Of a DNA stretch of 64,000 nucleotides, positions 1 to 12,071 are shown one piece after another. The notes under the pieces are model-generated. The model saw only the letters and a list, made by a program, of their open reading frames with translations. It searched no databases and was not told the origin of the DNA. The stretch is from the NCBI RefSeq assembly GCF_905220415.1, contig NC_059548.1, positions 6,388,501 to 6,452,500 on the forward strand, read 5' to 3'. Numbering within the stretch: position 1 is the stretch's first letter; each line of letters starts with the position of its first letter. Source of the DNA: Colias croceus. Lineage: Eukaryota > Arthropoda > Insecta > Lepidoptera > Pieridae. The translations under genes and the position numbers were made by a program.

Positions 1-2164
1 AAATATAAAGAAACAAAAAGTGGCCGTAATTAATATTCATCTAGCACTTATTATGTGAAACAGAAATTAAATCAAACAAGTCACATTTTTTTTCTGCACT
101 ACAATGGATGAATGAATAAAATTGACAGATGACAAGGGACGTCGCGCCATTCTTTAACTTCACGGATCCGATGATTAAATAATAGAATATTTTATACTGC
201 AATTTGGAAATTAAAATATCATAAGTTAACGGGAATAAGTTAGAAAAGGAAACAATTTAAAACTGCTCGTTGGCATTGCAATTAACAGCTGATTACTCCG
301 CCATGACAGGTTGTCTGTACTCTGTGGATAAGACGAAGTACGAACACAAAATTGCCATCCTTTTGGAGATCAATTTAGCGTAGGTACTCTCACTTTCATC
401 TTTGAATATTTTTTTTTTATTTTATAAAATTTATATCGATATTTATTGAGACATTTTTTAAAGGATAATATTTAAACATTAATGTTTTGTACTTTTCATT
501 GTCTTTGGCTTATTAATATGATATTACTTGCTCTGAAGATAACCCTTTTAAAAGTCTATGTCCATGAACTTTGCATTGTTTCTATAGGATTTTCCGAATA
601 ATTTGAATGCTTTATTCTTCTACCGAAATACCTACTTAATTACCTCTACAATATAAATCACAAATTTATAATAATTTGTGTCCAATCTTAAGTTTTCGTG
701 TAAAAAGATATAGGTACCTATCCTCCTAAAGTGGTCCTTTATTATATTATTAAGTCCTACTTTTTTTTAAAGGTTTTTATCATGTGATATATCATTTAAT
801 ATAATATAGTAAAATAATTAAAGCAAAGATTGGGGTTAAAATATATAAACATAATAACTACATACAATTAAAACATCTTTAGAAAAAAATTGTGCGAGAT
901 AATTTTCGAAAGTGCTAGAGACAATTTCACAATTTTTACTGGCAACTGGTCATATTATATTGTGTATTATATGGAATAACATTGCCAAGTTTAATTAAAA
1001 AAAAAGCAGGGAATAAAAGGGGTAAAGGGTTGCCTGTTTAAATAGCGGACAAATATATTTAAAAAGGTAGGTTTGATTAATAGGCCATATCAAAGAGACG
1101 TCTTTAATAATCACGTATTACAAATTACAATAAAGTAAGGAATATTTATTACATTCTTCTTCATTCAAATACCATACAAATAAGACAAAAGGGACAACAG
1201 ACAGTGGATTGTGATACACATACACACAACAATATTGGTACTTGGTTAAGTATTACATGTTAACGTATAATATATTATGTAGTAATGGGCAAGTATCTGC
1301 ACACACAAGAACTTTATTTATCTCAGAAATGTTATGGGATAAAAGCATTCTCCCATATTTTATCAACCACAACATTAAAGAAGACATAGGTAGGTACCAG
1401 ACTCGAGAGTGCAAGTACAGGTTCAATTATTATTAACCCATAGTGTAAGAAGTAATTACATATTGTACTTGTTTTACTGATGGATGTCCTTCTTTATATT
1501 GTGATTTTTTAAGTCTTCATATGATATACATCCTAAGATTCTTAAGTTCTATGCTTCATATTATGGTCAAAATAATTGTTATTAATTATCCGTAACTAAT
1601 ACTAACATTTAGATACAGTCAGAAATCGCGCGAACTTAATGAAGCAAAAAGGCAAATCATACCTTAATTGACTTCTTCAAAGGCATAAAAATAGTTACGT
1701 GTCCTGCCCATGTCTGTACACAGTCGTATATATTAATAAGTAATAACGTGATAGACACGGTAAATTAAATGGAAAAACCAGCAAAAAATATTATCACATT
1801 GGATTTGTATAGCAGTCTATATCTATACAAATAAATAAACAAAAAAAAATAGTAAATATTATACTTCTCTTGGACCAAAAATAGTTTATACTATTTATAA
1901 ATTATCAAAATAAAACAACCAAAGAGATAAATTATGCAATTAAACTCGACTAAAATATAAACTCATATCTTAGAGATATAAAAACGAACCCATAAATCTG
2001 CAACCATAAACAAATATCTAGAATGTTCCACATTATCCGTAGCACACATATCAAGAAAAGTTTTATACAAAAAGTCTAATGTTTACGGTATACTTATTTG
2101 TTACATTAAAAAATGTAAGAAACTAGCTAGCCTAGTTTAACAGTTAAAATGTTTTACAAAACGC
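1..2164. other. Intergenic / 3' flank of UBE4A, no gene recognised
   Basis: This AT-rich stretch has no long open frame and no motif that I can assign. Its right end should contain the 3'UTR of the minus-strand UBE4A gene, which stops at 2165, but the UTR end is not visible. One short exon-like open stretch at 303-383 (plus) is reported separately as a low-confidence finding. Confidence 0.5.
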
Positions 2165-5100
2165 TTAGGTGTTACTGTCAGGGGTGTGAGCAATTTTCTG
2201 TTTCTGTTCGGCAATCCAGGCGTGTATTCGCTCCTTTAGTTCAGTGTTCGATTTCACCTGGTCCATGGACAGTGGAGAACGGTTGAATGGATCGGATTGA
2301 TCGCTCAGGAGATGCCTAAAATATAAAGAAATAAAATAAACATTTATTTTATTTTTACACTATAATAATAGATACTAGCTGCTCCGCGCGGTTTCACCCC
2401 CGTGGCTGCACTCATGTTGGTCGTAGCGTGATAATATATAGCCTATAACCTTCCTCGATAAATGGGCTATCTAACACCGAAAGAATTTATCAAATCGGAC
2501 CAGTAGTTCCCGAGATATGCGCGTTCAAACAAACAGACTCTTCAGCTTTATAATATTAGTATAGATTATAAATTGATAGTGGCAGATTTAATTTTAAAGT
2601 ACACAACATAACCATCTATCAAGCATTCAAAATAGGGAGAATTAAGGATATTTAATTTAAAAACATATAGATTTTTCTTGCTGTACTGTGTACTCATCTT
2701 ACTCTATGTACATATTATATTAAAACAAAATATACATTTTCTAGTGTTTGATTTTACGCGAGTATTATACATTGGAAATTAAAGATTTTTAACGGATTTT
2801 AAACGCGATTTATTCATTGTATTATTTTCCCGACATTTCGCACACTTTACAGCGAGCGTGTCTCGCGTTTCCAAGTCTCCCGTGACCACGCTCGCGATTA
2901 AGTGAGCGAAACATCGCGTTGGAAAAATAATAGAATGAATAACTCGCGTTTAAAATCCGTTAAAATCTTTAATTTCTTAACCATATTTTTTTTTCTATAA
3001 TATTACCTTGCAATGGTAGTCCTATCTACCGTGGTCCTGGAGCTCGGCAGTACAACGGGGTCCAACATGAGCGTGCTCATTATAGGATCGAGGAATTCCT
3101 CGGGTGCATTGGCGAGTATCTCCTCGTCGCGTTGTCGCTGCACGGCGATAGTGCTCACGCGGGTCGCCACTTCTTGCAGTGATGTTATTAGACCACCGCC
3201 TCCGATTCGTACTGTGAATGGTTGGTTTTGTTACAGGCGTGTTCAAATATTTGTATTTGTTTGCTATTTTTTGTTGGTTTATTTAATATTGTAAGATAAT
3301 GCTGGGACAGGTGAAAAATGTTTGCGTTTCTTTTTAATAGCAATAGAGTACCTAGTGAAATTTAATTTTTATTCAGATTTATTTTATATGTTACAAATTT
3401 TTATGTCAGATACTGCAAGAAGTGTAAGTGTATACCTACACTAGAAATTACTTTCAAACCTGCAGATATTATACAAGTATTCAATAAATGTGACCATATA
3501 AAAACCATTTTCCTTAATACAAAAAACACATACCCAAAACAGCTTCAGCAAGTGTGAACAGTTGAGGCGAATAAGACCTTCCATCATCAGACACGGCAGC
3601 ACAGAACCGCTCATTGTTCCCGAGCTCTACGTACATACGGCAGATATCTAGTACTGTGCTCGCTGGATCAAACTCGAACTCTTTCATGTCTTTTACCTGA
3701 AAATAAAAATGTATTTAAACGTAAGGTTTAAATAAAATAAAATACAGATATTTGGGCAAATTTGAGAGAAAATAAACTCTTATTTTTTTATCTTAAAAAT
3801 TTTATAAATATAGTATCTAGTTTCTCCGTGCTTAGCTTCATATTACTAGATTAATTCGATATTAATAGTAAGCATTCCCGGTGGAGACGAAGAAAAAAAA
3901 TATCTCGGTCTGGCAGGACACAGAAGGCTGATCACCTACTTGTCCCTTAAGAAAATCGATCAGTGAAACAGATGTATAAATTATAATGCATCTGCCCCTT
4001 ACCCCACTAGGGGACATGGGACTTCACTACTACTATTATATGTTACTTTGTATTTATTTTTGTTCATCCAATCCATACAACAACGTTCACGCGATCCGCT
4101 ACCTTTATGTGGGGTGACGAAACCGGGTAACTAAAAGCTTTTACAAGTTAGAAGAAGTTTTGACAAGTTTAAAAATGATAGAAGAAAGAATAACGCATTA
4201 TATTGATAACAGCTAACAGCTGATCACCTTAAAGTTCTTCTTATTGGGTCCAACCAAGTGCAGCAAGAAGTAATTCAGCATGGACGCGATCCGCTCCACG
4301 AGCGTGGGGTGACAGAACAGGTGCGGCGCGTGCGCAGTGAGACGGACGAGTGTGCGGATAGTGTCCCGCCCGAGGATGTTGTCGAACCGCGCGAGCATAC
4401 CGATGTGCGAGAGGTTAGCTAGGTTCTGCTCGCGTTCTTGAGCTGGCAGGTTCGTCCAGGCTCCGGATTCTCTGCCATTTTATATATAACTTGTTATATG
4501 GTCCATAATGAATGTATTGTTAGTTCGTACGTAGCGCTGGTGCACCACCAAACGATTCTAAATACATCACTTATTGAAAAATATGCGTTTTTTAACTCAA
4601 CTTATAAACTTAAACCAATATACACAACCAGTTACTGAAATGTTATCATTAATTTTAAATTGTAATTTTAAAACACATAACAGAACTATAAAAAAATTTC
4701 CACTATCGTATACATACTGCGCAGTTTGTAGTGTCCGTATTTGCGCCATATTTCCCAATGCTTCGTCAAGTAAGAAGATGGCGTCATTCATCAACAAATT
4801 CACAAAACGTAGGAATATTGGTGGATGTACTGCTTCCATGTTTGCTTGAGCTTCGTTTGCTAAATGACTGCAAAATAATTAAGTAATAATGTAAATCATT
4901 TTTATACAAAAGTTCCTAGATCATTAAAATATTAGTATTATGATTATGAATTAGAAGTTAAAAAATTGACATAAAGCCAGTCTCTGTATTGAAAATTGAT
5001 TTTTTAAGATTTGAGGAAGCTTTTAGGTACAGACAAGAAAATATTTAGCGTCCAGTCTACAGAAGATTAATCTGCTCAATAATTTACATAAACTAATTTA

Positions 5101-8100
5101 AAGACAACTTCCAAATCACATTTATAATGCTTCAACAACATTTAACTCACGTAAAAGCATCTCTATGTTCCTGCATTCCCCACAGGAACTCCATAACAAG
5201 GTACATGGGTCTGCGATAGTTGAACTTCTGTTCGAACTGCACACTCTGGCCGGTCATTTCGATACCGACGAACACATCCAAAAGACATGGCACCAACTAA
5301 AAGATAATTTGAAAATTACTATTATAATTTATAAGTAAATAAAAATAAGTCAATAATAAAATTTGTAATACAATTAAATAGATTTCATAAACGTAAAAAA
5401 ACTTAACGTATACAGGTACATTATATAATCAGCAGGTTATTTAAAATTATTATATTTATACCTGCAATCGATGGGGGTGCTCCTTGAACAGTTGCTCTCT
5501 GTAGAAAGAAGCCATGTTGCTAAGTGGCTGTTGCTCATCTGGATGATTTGGTAGCATGGCCTCCAAACATTCGGCTAGACGCGCCCTGATAATTCAAGAA
5601 AACTAAGCATATTAAATATACTAGTTATTTTTGTCGAAGATTTTTAAAAGACATGACATATCTCTTAAAAATCTTCGTACATTCAAATCCATTGTATTTG
5701 TAAGAATGTCATTCTTACTTTTGGAGCTAGGTATGTTGTTTTTATTTTAGTCAAGGTAAGATAAGCATCTATTTGTTACATTTATATTAAATCTTGATTT
5801 ATAAATAATTAATTGTGAAATTCGTACACTATGCCTCAGCAGATTTTGCCAAAAAATTATATAAATATCGAAAAAAGTTTACTTTCTGATTAGCAACCAA
5901 TAAAACTAATAATCTCTTACCTTAAATGCGGGTTATAAGTCCTTGAAGAGTCTCCCATAAACGCAAGCACTAATGTAAGAGCTGGTTGGAGTAAACCAGC
6001 CAAGTCCGCCTCTTCAGTGATGGCGCCCACCGTACGCCGAGCCATTGTTATTAGAACAACTATGTTCTCTAAAACGAACTCTGGAATGCATCTGAATGGG
6101 GATTTTTTTTTTCAGTTAGTAAATCTTGCATATAAACATTTGAGCAAATATATATTATATGGAATATTATGTTATTATTAAAGCAAGGAATAAATATGCA
6201 TTTACTTGCAAAAAGGATTAATCAGAGACTAATTCAAAATTTTAGAAGAGATGAAACTAATTCAAAATTCTTGAATTTAATATAAAAGCTGTATGGGTTC
6301 CAGTATTTATTCCTATTCTATAATATATATTTAACATTCTAGTGCTAATATAGCTCATTAAATTTCACGAATGCACCCCACAAGTTTTATTACAATTATT
6401 GCAAAACAAATACATTTCATATGACAAAATAAATTTCAAATAAAAAGTATTTTTGGATTATTTTTTACATTACCTTAAAGTATCAGGCGGTGGTGTAGTA
6501 ATAGGCATGTTAACGGGCATCAAATTCATGGGAGCATAACAAGTCCTCTCAGCGTTGTCCCGTATCGCGACTTGCACCAGCCAAGTGCACGTGGTTGCTT
6601 GTAGACGGTGCAAATTTGTCAACATGTCATTTTCGAGAAGAGCACAGCGGAAACTTACGAATCTGTAAAAAAATTGATAAATCTTAGGCACACTTTTTCA
6701 ATCAAATGAAAACAATCCAGCTACAGTATTGAAAATTTAGATATTATATTTAATGAATCAACTACTTTCTAGGTTAGTTAGAAAATTTAAGCTAAATTGA
6801 AGCTACAAATAAAAATGTTATGTAAAAAATACTGACTTCGTCATAAGATGTTGTGCCCGCTGTCGCAACGGATCAACAAGATGATGCGAGCTGGCTGCTA
6901 CATCTGACAATGCTCGCTGCGCTCTGCCCAGGTCTTGACCAACACGGTACAATTTCTCGGCGCAAACACGAACACCTGTGTGAAGTAAAGAAATGTGATT
7001 TAACATTAATGTAAGAAAAGTGTTTCTTAGCAAAATTTTAATCTATTAAATCAGATTTAAAACTATACATATGTAACAAAATATTAAATACACATAAGTA
7101 CTAGGTGTTTACGGTACTAGCTGATAGATATTGTAATTATGTAATACAGCCGCCCTAGACAAGTGGCTTTCTATTAGCGTAACGTTTGATAGAATAGATT
7201 ATGAATGTATGAGATTGACATAAGCTGTAGATAAATGTTAATAACAGCTTATGTCAATCTCATACATTCATAATCTATTCTATCAAACGTTACGCTAAAC
7301 GAAAGCCACTTGTCTAACCCCCCAGTTATATATAATACTAGCTGGGCTTCGCGGTTTCACCCACGTGGCTCCGCTCCTGTTGGTCTTAGCGTAATGGTAT
7401 CCTATAGCCTTCCTCGATAAAGTGGCTATGTAACATCGAAAATTTTTTCATATTGGACCAGTAGTTCTTGAGATTAGCGCGTTCAAACAATCAAACAAAC
7501 AAACTCAGCTTTATAATATTATGTATTAGTAAAGACTTGTGTTAAAAATTTCATATTTCTTATATCAATTCAAACTTGTATAGTTTATAAAATTTTCAAT
7601 CACTTACCCAAGTCAATACATTTCTGCGTCATAAAGAAGCACTCTGTGACAAAATTATAAGTGTCAGCTGTTGGACGTTTAACAGTTTGTCCATCTTCAC
7701 CCTCACGAGCTGGGAGCAAACATGTCTCAGTGTGGAGACAATCTAAATGAATTGCTTTAGCTGCACACTCTTCCGTCTGAAATATAATATTTTTATATAT
7801 GTTAAGTATAAAATGAAATGTGAAACTATTAAAAATAGACTTATACAAAAATACTTCACTAAGCAAAATTTTCCAATCATTCATCAGTTTCAGATATAAG
7901 TATTAGTTTAATAATTTATGATTGAATAAGCTTAAATAAATATTTTCGAGTATTAATAAATTACCGGCACTGCTGCATATGTTGGATCAATCTTCAATGA
8001 TTTTGGATCATTTGCCGATGTACAAAATGGTTGACAAAGTTGTAATAGCACTGCGCCCAAATTCAGCATGAATCCATCAGACACACATTGTAGTGAAGCT

Positions 8101-10479
8101 GCACTTATATCACCAGCCTGAGAAAGATAAAAATGTCTTAAATACACAATATAAAAGTACAGATTTTAAAACTATTCTTAATTTTATAATATTGTATGAG
8201 TTTTCCGAAATATTGAACATTTATGAAAATAAAACAAAATATTTTCTATTCTGAAAGAACAAAAGACACACTTTACTTTGGAGGTAGGAGATAATAATAA
8301 TTTTGGTTATAATACTATACCTGGACATTCCACAGCTTTCCTCTAGCAACATTAGCCTTTAGGCATTTGCCAATCCAAGTCAGCAGACGATTTTTAATCT
8401 GTGGCCCTCCTTTCAGTAGAGTTAGAAATACCTTGTGCATATTATTTATAAGATGCGATGATGCATTCCAAATTGATGATTCTACCATTGATATAGAGGA
8501 CTGAAAGCAAAGAAATTTATTTACTCATCTAATTAGGCAGACATTGCCTATATTTTTGAGATCGAAAGTTTGATATGGGCTGATCTTTTTCTTTAAAATA
8601 AGCTCTTTATAATAGGTTTTGTCCACCATTGAAGAAATGTGCATTAAGTTATATAAACGCAGGTTATCATTTTAAATTGATCTTGACTTACTTGGTCCGT
8701 TGGGTTGTCAAAGTACTCGTGGAGTGATGTTGCAGTTCTCGGTAAGACTGACAGTGAAAGTAGAGCCCCAAGCACAGAGTCTTGATAATGTCTTCCTATC
8801 ATTTCATTTTTAGGTTCACAAGCTTCCATCAAGATTGGAGCCAAATATGGACTACCTGTTAATTAATATTATCTTTAAGTAAGTAGTTTAAAATTTGAAT
8901 TATACAATAATCACTATCACTACATATTATAAAACAAAGTCGCTTACTCTGTCCCTATGTCCTTTTGTATGCTTAAATCTTGAAATCTATGTAACCGATT
9001 TTGTTGCGGTTATTTTATTAGATAGAGTGATTGAAGAGGAAGGTTTTAGTATATAATTTATTAGGTTTAAGACAAAGCGGGTGAAGCCGCGGGCGGAAAG
9101 CTAGTAATATATAATTGATATTTTAAAACTATACCAACTATACTATACTAATATCAGCAAATAAAAAATGCAATAAAACAAAAATCTATTTAATCTTTTC
9201 ATTTAACTATGAATAATATTAGCACTGGCATACAAAGAAATATCTTAATCGAAACAGAAATAGATAATTAATACTTCCTTTACTAATAAATAATAATTAT
9301 AAATAGTTAATTATAAAAAAATAAGCTTTTTGCCTGTAATTTAGATTGTAAAGTGAAAGTAAATTTCCATGGGAATGAGACTTATCATTGCAGTAAAATG
9401 AAGCCTTTATAACTTTATGGCCTGCTTATTAACTCTAGACACAAAAACATAAAAAAAAACTAAATCGCTCCTTCGCAATGTGATTGTTTGACAACATACT
9501 TAATACATTGCATGCATTTATAATATTAGCAATATCTTATATGTAGGTATAATATAATTATACTTACTGGCAAATATGTGAATAGATGGCAAAATGTAGA
9601 TGGATAAATTTATTAAATTTGACTTGTTTACATCGGTGTGAATTTTCTTTAAAACAGGAATCATGGTGTCTCTTAGCTGATTTTGTGAATCAGCATCCGC
9701 TGAAAATTCAAAGTAAATTTAAATGTTTTTGTACAACTTAAGCATTTAAAATTGCATGATATTGAATTTAACCAATCTAAATATTGCAATAATGTATTGA
9801 ATACAACTATGCCATCAAGAAACAAAATATAGATATAGTTATTTCATTAATTACCTTCTGCCATGAAAGCCTTCACTAAATCTATAAAAAAAGTGTGACT
9901 TTGGGGATCAACATGTTGTAGAAGTTCAATAAGTTGACTAGCAAAATCTTGATCTTCAAATAAAGCTGGCTGTTTCAGTGCAGTCACTGCATTTCTGAAT
10001 ATAAGTTCCCTCATCTTCTTTATACCATTTCGAACTGTAATATCATTTACATAGTCATATGTTTGAAGATTTTGCATGGAACTGAACAGATAAGGAAATA
10101 CTTGTTTTTGTACAACATGTTCCTTGTAAGCTTTGCATGTTTTGGGTATAACATTCTCACATACATCTTGCAGTAACAATCGTTCAAAAAGAGCTTGCTC
10201 TAAAGCTTCCAAATCAATTCGAATTCTTGGGTTCATAGCTTGTGCCAATTCTTCCAAATAAACAAGTTGTTTGTCGGATTTTTCATCCACAGCATTCGCG
10301 TTAATTGTAAAATGAAAAACATTTTCCACTATGTTGTTGATGGTTTGAATTTTTTCGTCTTCTTTAGCTTCTTTCGCCGCTATTTGTACGGCAACGGAAC
10401 CAGACGTATATTCAACATCATTGCTGCTTTTACCTTCATGAGTTCCTATTAAACCAGCAAATGGGTTTGGTTCAGACAT
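2165..10479 (-). CDS. UBE4A: Ubiquitin conjugation factor E4 A (U-box E4 ligase), 16 exons
   Basis: E4-type ubiquitin ligase that extends ubiquitin chains on already modified substrates, acting with an E2 through a C-terminal U-box. Coding exons read on the minus strand: 10479-9855, 9699-9568, 8855-8692, 8500-8321, 8117-7965, 7776-7608, 6975-6837, 6662-6474, 6091-5921, 5585-5462, 5296-5151, 4867-4718, 4471-4228, 3696-3534, 3211-3007, 2315-2165. All junctions are GT-AG with matching phase; the sum is 3105 nt, 1034 residues, close to the animal family length of about 1070. Exon 1 has NPFAGL near the N-terminus. The Ufd2 core carries family blocks such as LNLGAVLLQLCQPFC, FEQKFNYRRPMY, NLLMNDAIFLLDEA and SMLNYFLLHLVGP. 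The U-box lies in the last two exons (EEFLDPIMSTLMLDPVVLP, then SDPFNRSPLSMDQV). The start is the ATG at 10479; the GTG 15 nt upstream in the same frame is not needed. The acceptor of the 4471 exon is pyrimidine-poor but phase and homology fit. Introns hold three helitron-like repeats and two foldback elements. Confidence 0.95.
2375..2565 (-). repeat. Helitron-like non-autonomous repeat (Lep1-type ends), family A
   Basis: Read on the minus strand the element starts A|TCTATACTAATATTATAA and ends in a GC-rich foldable tract followed by AGCTAG|T, the A|TC...CTAG|T rule of helitrons. It sits in the last UBE4A intron. Near copies lie at 7338-7534 and 53055-53228 and share the interior TTCCTCGATAAATGGGCTAT. 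It contains no coding capacity. Other curators might file such repeats under SINE names; the end rule is what I can see. Confidence 0.65.
2775..2976. mobile_element. Foldback MITE, about 55 bp inverted arms
   Basis: The left arm at 2775-2830 (GAAATTAAAGATTTTTAACG...) and right arm at about 2921-2976 are imperfect reverse complements over roughly 55 bp. The complementarity resumes inside (GCGAGCGTG near 2853 against CACGCTCGC near 2888). No open frame is present. It lies in the last intron of UBE4A, on the intron side of the U-box exon that ends at 3007. This is the structure of a miniature inverted-repeat or foldback element; the superfamily is not determined. Confidence 0.7.
3855..4035. repeat. 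Interspersed repeat fragment in UBE4A intron
   Basis: A moderately GC-richer block inside an otherwise AT-rich intron, with phrases such as GTCTGGCAGGACACAGAAGG, GAAAATCGATCAGTGAAACA and TACCCCACTAGGGGACATGG. From general familiarity with lepidopteran introns this resembles a recurrent interspersed repeat, but its class and exact ends are not visible here. No open frame is present. Confidence 0.4.
7158..7314. mobile_element. Near-perfect hairpin MITE with TA flanks
   Basis: Two arms of about 70 bp are almost exact reverse complements: GACAAGTGGCTTTC...ATGACATAAGCTGT-like sequence on the left and ACAGCTTATGTCAATCTC... to GAAAGCCACTTGTC on the right, separated by a loop of about 15 nt. The hairpin is flanked on both sides by TA (7156-7157 and 7315-7316), as expected of a Tc1/mariner-class MITE. 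It lies in a UBE4A intron 24 bp from a helitron-like repeat. The high arm identity suggests a recent insertion or selection for the fold. Confidence 0.8.
7338..7534 (-). repeat. Helitron-like repeat, family A
   Basis: Second copy of the family at 2375-2565 with the same interior (GTTTCACCCACGTGGCTCC, CCTTCCTCGATAAAGTGGCT). CTAG is present at 7338-7341. The far end, ATTATGTATTAGTAAAG, has drifted from the usual TATTAGTATAGAT. It lies in a UBE4A intron. Confidence 0.6.
8917..9104 (+). repeat. Helitron-like repeat, family B
   Basis: Starts A|TCACTACATATTATAAAAC and ends GCGGGCGGAAAGCTAG|T with a GC-rich foldable tract just upstream (AAGCGGGTGAAGCCGCGGGC). The inverted copy at 22172-22367 shares both ends and the interior. 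It lies in the UBE4A intron between the exons at 8855 and 9568. Confidence 0.65.
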
Positions 10480-12063
10480 AATTGTTTTTAACACAACAAC
10501 AACAAACTATGAATTGGTACTTTATTCACATGATCTTGCTAATTGCTGTAGGTCCTAAGAAGCGATTTTTGTTCAAATTATGTTAAACACATAATTCGAT
10601 TTATGTTAATTTATAACGATTATTAAACCAACATTAAGTTATAAGAATGTAGCAGTATGAGCACTATGAAAACTGCTGACTGTAATTTCGTTATCAAAAT
10701 TGATAAAACATAATTGACAGTGACAACCAGTATTGAGTTGATTTAATGATGGGTGGTCAGCTTGGTGGTCAGCTAAATTACTTTTTCAATTTTTTTTCTA
10801 TAAATCTATAAGTATAACAAATGTTTACAAAAATTATTTGAAAGTAAATATTTTCTACTTACGAATAAATTACAGTATCTTTCAAATAACACATATAAAT
10901 ATTATAATTTGAAAGATATTATGAAGATTCAACACAGATTATAATTAATTACCTATATTTTTTTTAATGTAAAAATTTTACAGTTTGATATTGTGAATAT
11001 TTAAATAAAATATAATAATATGTTTTTTTTTATTATTGTCTTTGAAACAATCATGGTTTATAGTCAATGTTCATGAGTCAAGAATGTAATTTATAAAATA
11101 ATTAATGTTAGATATTCCCTAACTAACTCAAATAATGTTAGAAAAAAATCCACCAATTTTAAATAGCGACTTGTATGTATGAATTTTTGTTTCTAGGTGC
11201 ATAGGAATATTCTTTATTATTTATCAAACCAAAATTATTTCCTGAATATTATGTTGGTAGCACTGTCTCAGCACTAACGCCACCAACTGGTTTGTGTTCA
11301 AAAATAGAACTAAATATCTACTGATTCAGCCTTTGTTTCACCGCAGTCGACGCTCGAACCTGAAATTGAAATCATTATTGCGTTGTCGATTTGTTTCGTC
11401 TTTATGCAGCAATGCTATGAAAGAATATCTTTTTTACATGGCGTATAGTAGTCGCACATAGTGAATTGTTCATTAATGTAAGATTGGTAACACTTAATTA
11501 TAATATTTACTTGTTAGGTCATAACTACAAATGCGTGTCCCCTAAAATTATACATAGTGCTTAAATTAATTGGTTAAATTTAATTCAATGTTTCAAATGT
11601 GATAAATTAATGCTACACATTTGAATTTCATATCATAACTTTATTGTTAAAATAAACATTTTTGTTGAACATACGTAAAACAAAATGGCGAACCTCCATT
11701 TACCACTTAGTAATGGACATGTAATTTTTGAAACATGCATGCTGCTAGTTTTAGTTTTACTATATTTCGAAATACCTACTTAACTAAATTGTTGGTATAA
11801 ATTGGCTTGTGGTGAAGGTTAATAACTTATGTACTAAATGTTATTTTTCTCAATTTCACTGTCATAAATTTTATCAATCATCACAATAGCATAATATAGT
11901 GCTGCCTCCTTAAATTACCAGGGTTATATTTGTGTTAGTGTGACTGTGTGAGTCACTATACGCCATTTCCTTGTGTTTATTAATACGTGTGTGAGCGTTC
12001 ACCGTTGCTCTATTCGTGACCTCGTTAAAGGAAGGACAAAGATATCTTGCCGTTCTAGAAGGC

Positions 12064-12071
12064 TGACGTCA
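12064..12071. promoter_or_regulatory. Perfect palindromic CRE (TGACGTCA)
   Basis: TGACGTCA is the consensus site for CREB/ATF bZIP factors. It lies in the GC-richer block 11940-12160 about 1.7 kb upstream of the su(s) coding start, in the interval that must contain the su(s) 5' exon. The palindrome is seen directly; its use is inferred. Confidence 0.45.

Noticed and set aside
10480..10494. Upstream GTG start adding five residues to UBE4A
   Set aside because: A GTG start is unlikely in an animal nuclear gene, and the ATG at 10479 gives the expected NPFAG-type N-terminus.
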